A stretch of DNA of 5,729 nt from Piscirickettsiaceae bacterium (GTDB lineage: Bacteria; Pseudomonadota; Gammaproteobacteria; Thiomicrospirales; Thiomicrospiraceae): contig JAASTL010000084.1 in NCBI GenBank assembly GCA_021767305.1, positions 1-5,729 on the forward strand. The letters run 5' to 3'. The notes under the pieces are model-generated. The model was given only the letters and a program-made list of their open reading frames with translations, had not been told where the DNA came from and did not search any database. Position 1 is the first letter of the stretch, and each line of letters begins with the position of its first letter. The position numbers were made by a program, and so were the translations under genes. Positions 5,542 through 5,729 of the stretch are shown here, one piece after another.

Positions 5542-5729
5542 ATGAACATTAACACCATCCCTTCGGCTGATTTTTCATCACTAGCCTACGCTTTTGCAGA
5601 GCCAGCGGTTAGGGCAGAGTTAAAAACCTACCCAGAAGACTTTATTGTTGAAGAGATTATCGATTATGAATTGAGCAGAACTGGCGAGCACCTATGGTGT
5701 TGGGTGGAGAAATCGCAACAGAATACCGA
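5542..5729 (+). CDS. truD: tRNA pseudouridine(13) synthase TruD, N-terminal part only
   Basis: Sixty-two codons plus two bases are present before the window edge. The segment LKTYPEDFIVEEI (27-39), followed by GEHLWCWVEKSQQNT (48-62), matches the conserved N-terminal block of TruD, which in E. coli reads as a variant of LKANPEDFVVVE and then GEH followed by a hydrophobic strand and Lys-x-(G/x)-x-N-T. TruD converts uridine 13 of tRNA-Glu to pseudouridine. The catalytic Asp lies in the part not included, so activity cannot be judged. GGAA at 5531-5534, seven bases before ATG 5542, supports the start. The gene lies behind a strong terminator, so it needs its own promoter between about 5479 and 5541; none is obvious. 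In many gammaproteobacteria truD sits with ispF and surE, which may lie to the right, but this cannot be seen here. Confidence 0.9.
   Translation, partial: MNINTIPSADFSSLAYAFAEPAVRAELKTYPEDFIVEEIIDYELSRTGEHLWCWVEKSQQNT

Noticed and set aside
1..5729. Mobile element, CRISPR array, tRNA, rRNA or defence system
   Set aside because: No transposase or integrase motif, no regularly spaced repeats, no tRNA cloverleaf and no rRNA-like sequence were seen. Rep-family helicases occur in some defence systems, but this one is a canonical full-length Rep without defence neighbours.

Overview
The window reads as an ordinary chromosomal segment of a gammaproteobacterium with moderate to low G+C. The main evidence is a full-length Rep-type helicase that follows Escherichia coli Rep motif for motif from end to end, and the start of a TruD pseudouridine synthase. 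Genus cannot be fixed by reading alone; a marine or sulfur-oxidising lineage is only a guess.

Layout. Positions 1-1011 (minus) hold the first 337 codons of an iron-containing alcohol dehydrogenase whose C-terminus lies beyond the left edge. Positions 1049-3082 (minus) encode Rep; the dehydrogenase follows it after 37 bases, so the two are probably co-transcribed. A divergent intergenic region of about 170 bases separates rep from a plus-strand cluster: a small RsmC/YbxB-like methyltransferase (about 3259-3843), a secreted or membrane protein with a C-terminal Tim44-like domain (about 3895-4884), and a short lipoprotein (4942-5394). A strong intrinsic terminator (5436-5478) closes this cluster. 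truD then starts at 5542 and runs off the right edge.

Function. Rep (replication restart and fork clearance), the methyltransferase (probably nucleic-acid directed) and TruD (tRNA U13 modification) are informational housekeeping genes. The Tim44-like protein and the lipoprotein are cell-envelope proteins of unknown role. The dehydrogenase is a metabolic gene with no obvious tie to Rep. The sequence shows no mobile element, CRISPR array, tRNA, rRNA or defence system.

The least expected signal is in the gaps. A 19-base sequence, identical at 18 positions, starts exactly 4 bases after the stop codon of both rep (minus strand) and the methyltransferase gene (plus strand). Its TCGACT core recurs in two further gaps, one as part of a 14-base exact repeat upstream of truD. 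Other points worth a look are Gln in place of a usual metal-binding His in the dehydrogenase, an NIPA motif where the methyltransferase family usually has NPP, and a hairpin that overlaps the lipoprotein ribosome binding site. No new system is evident.
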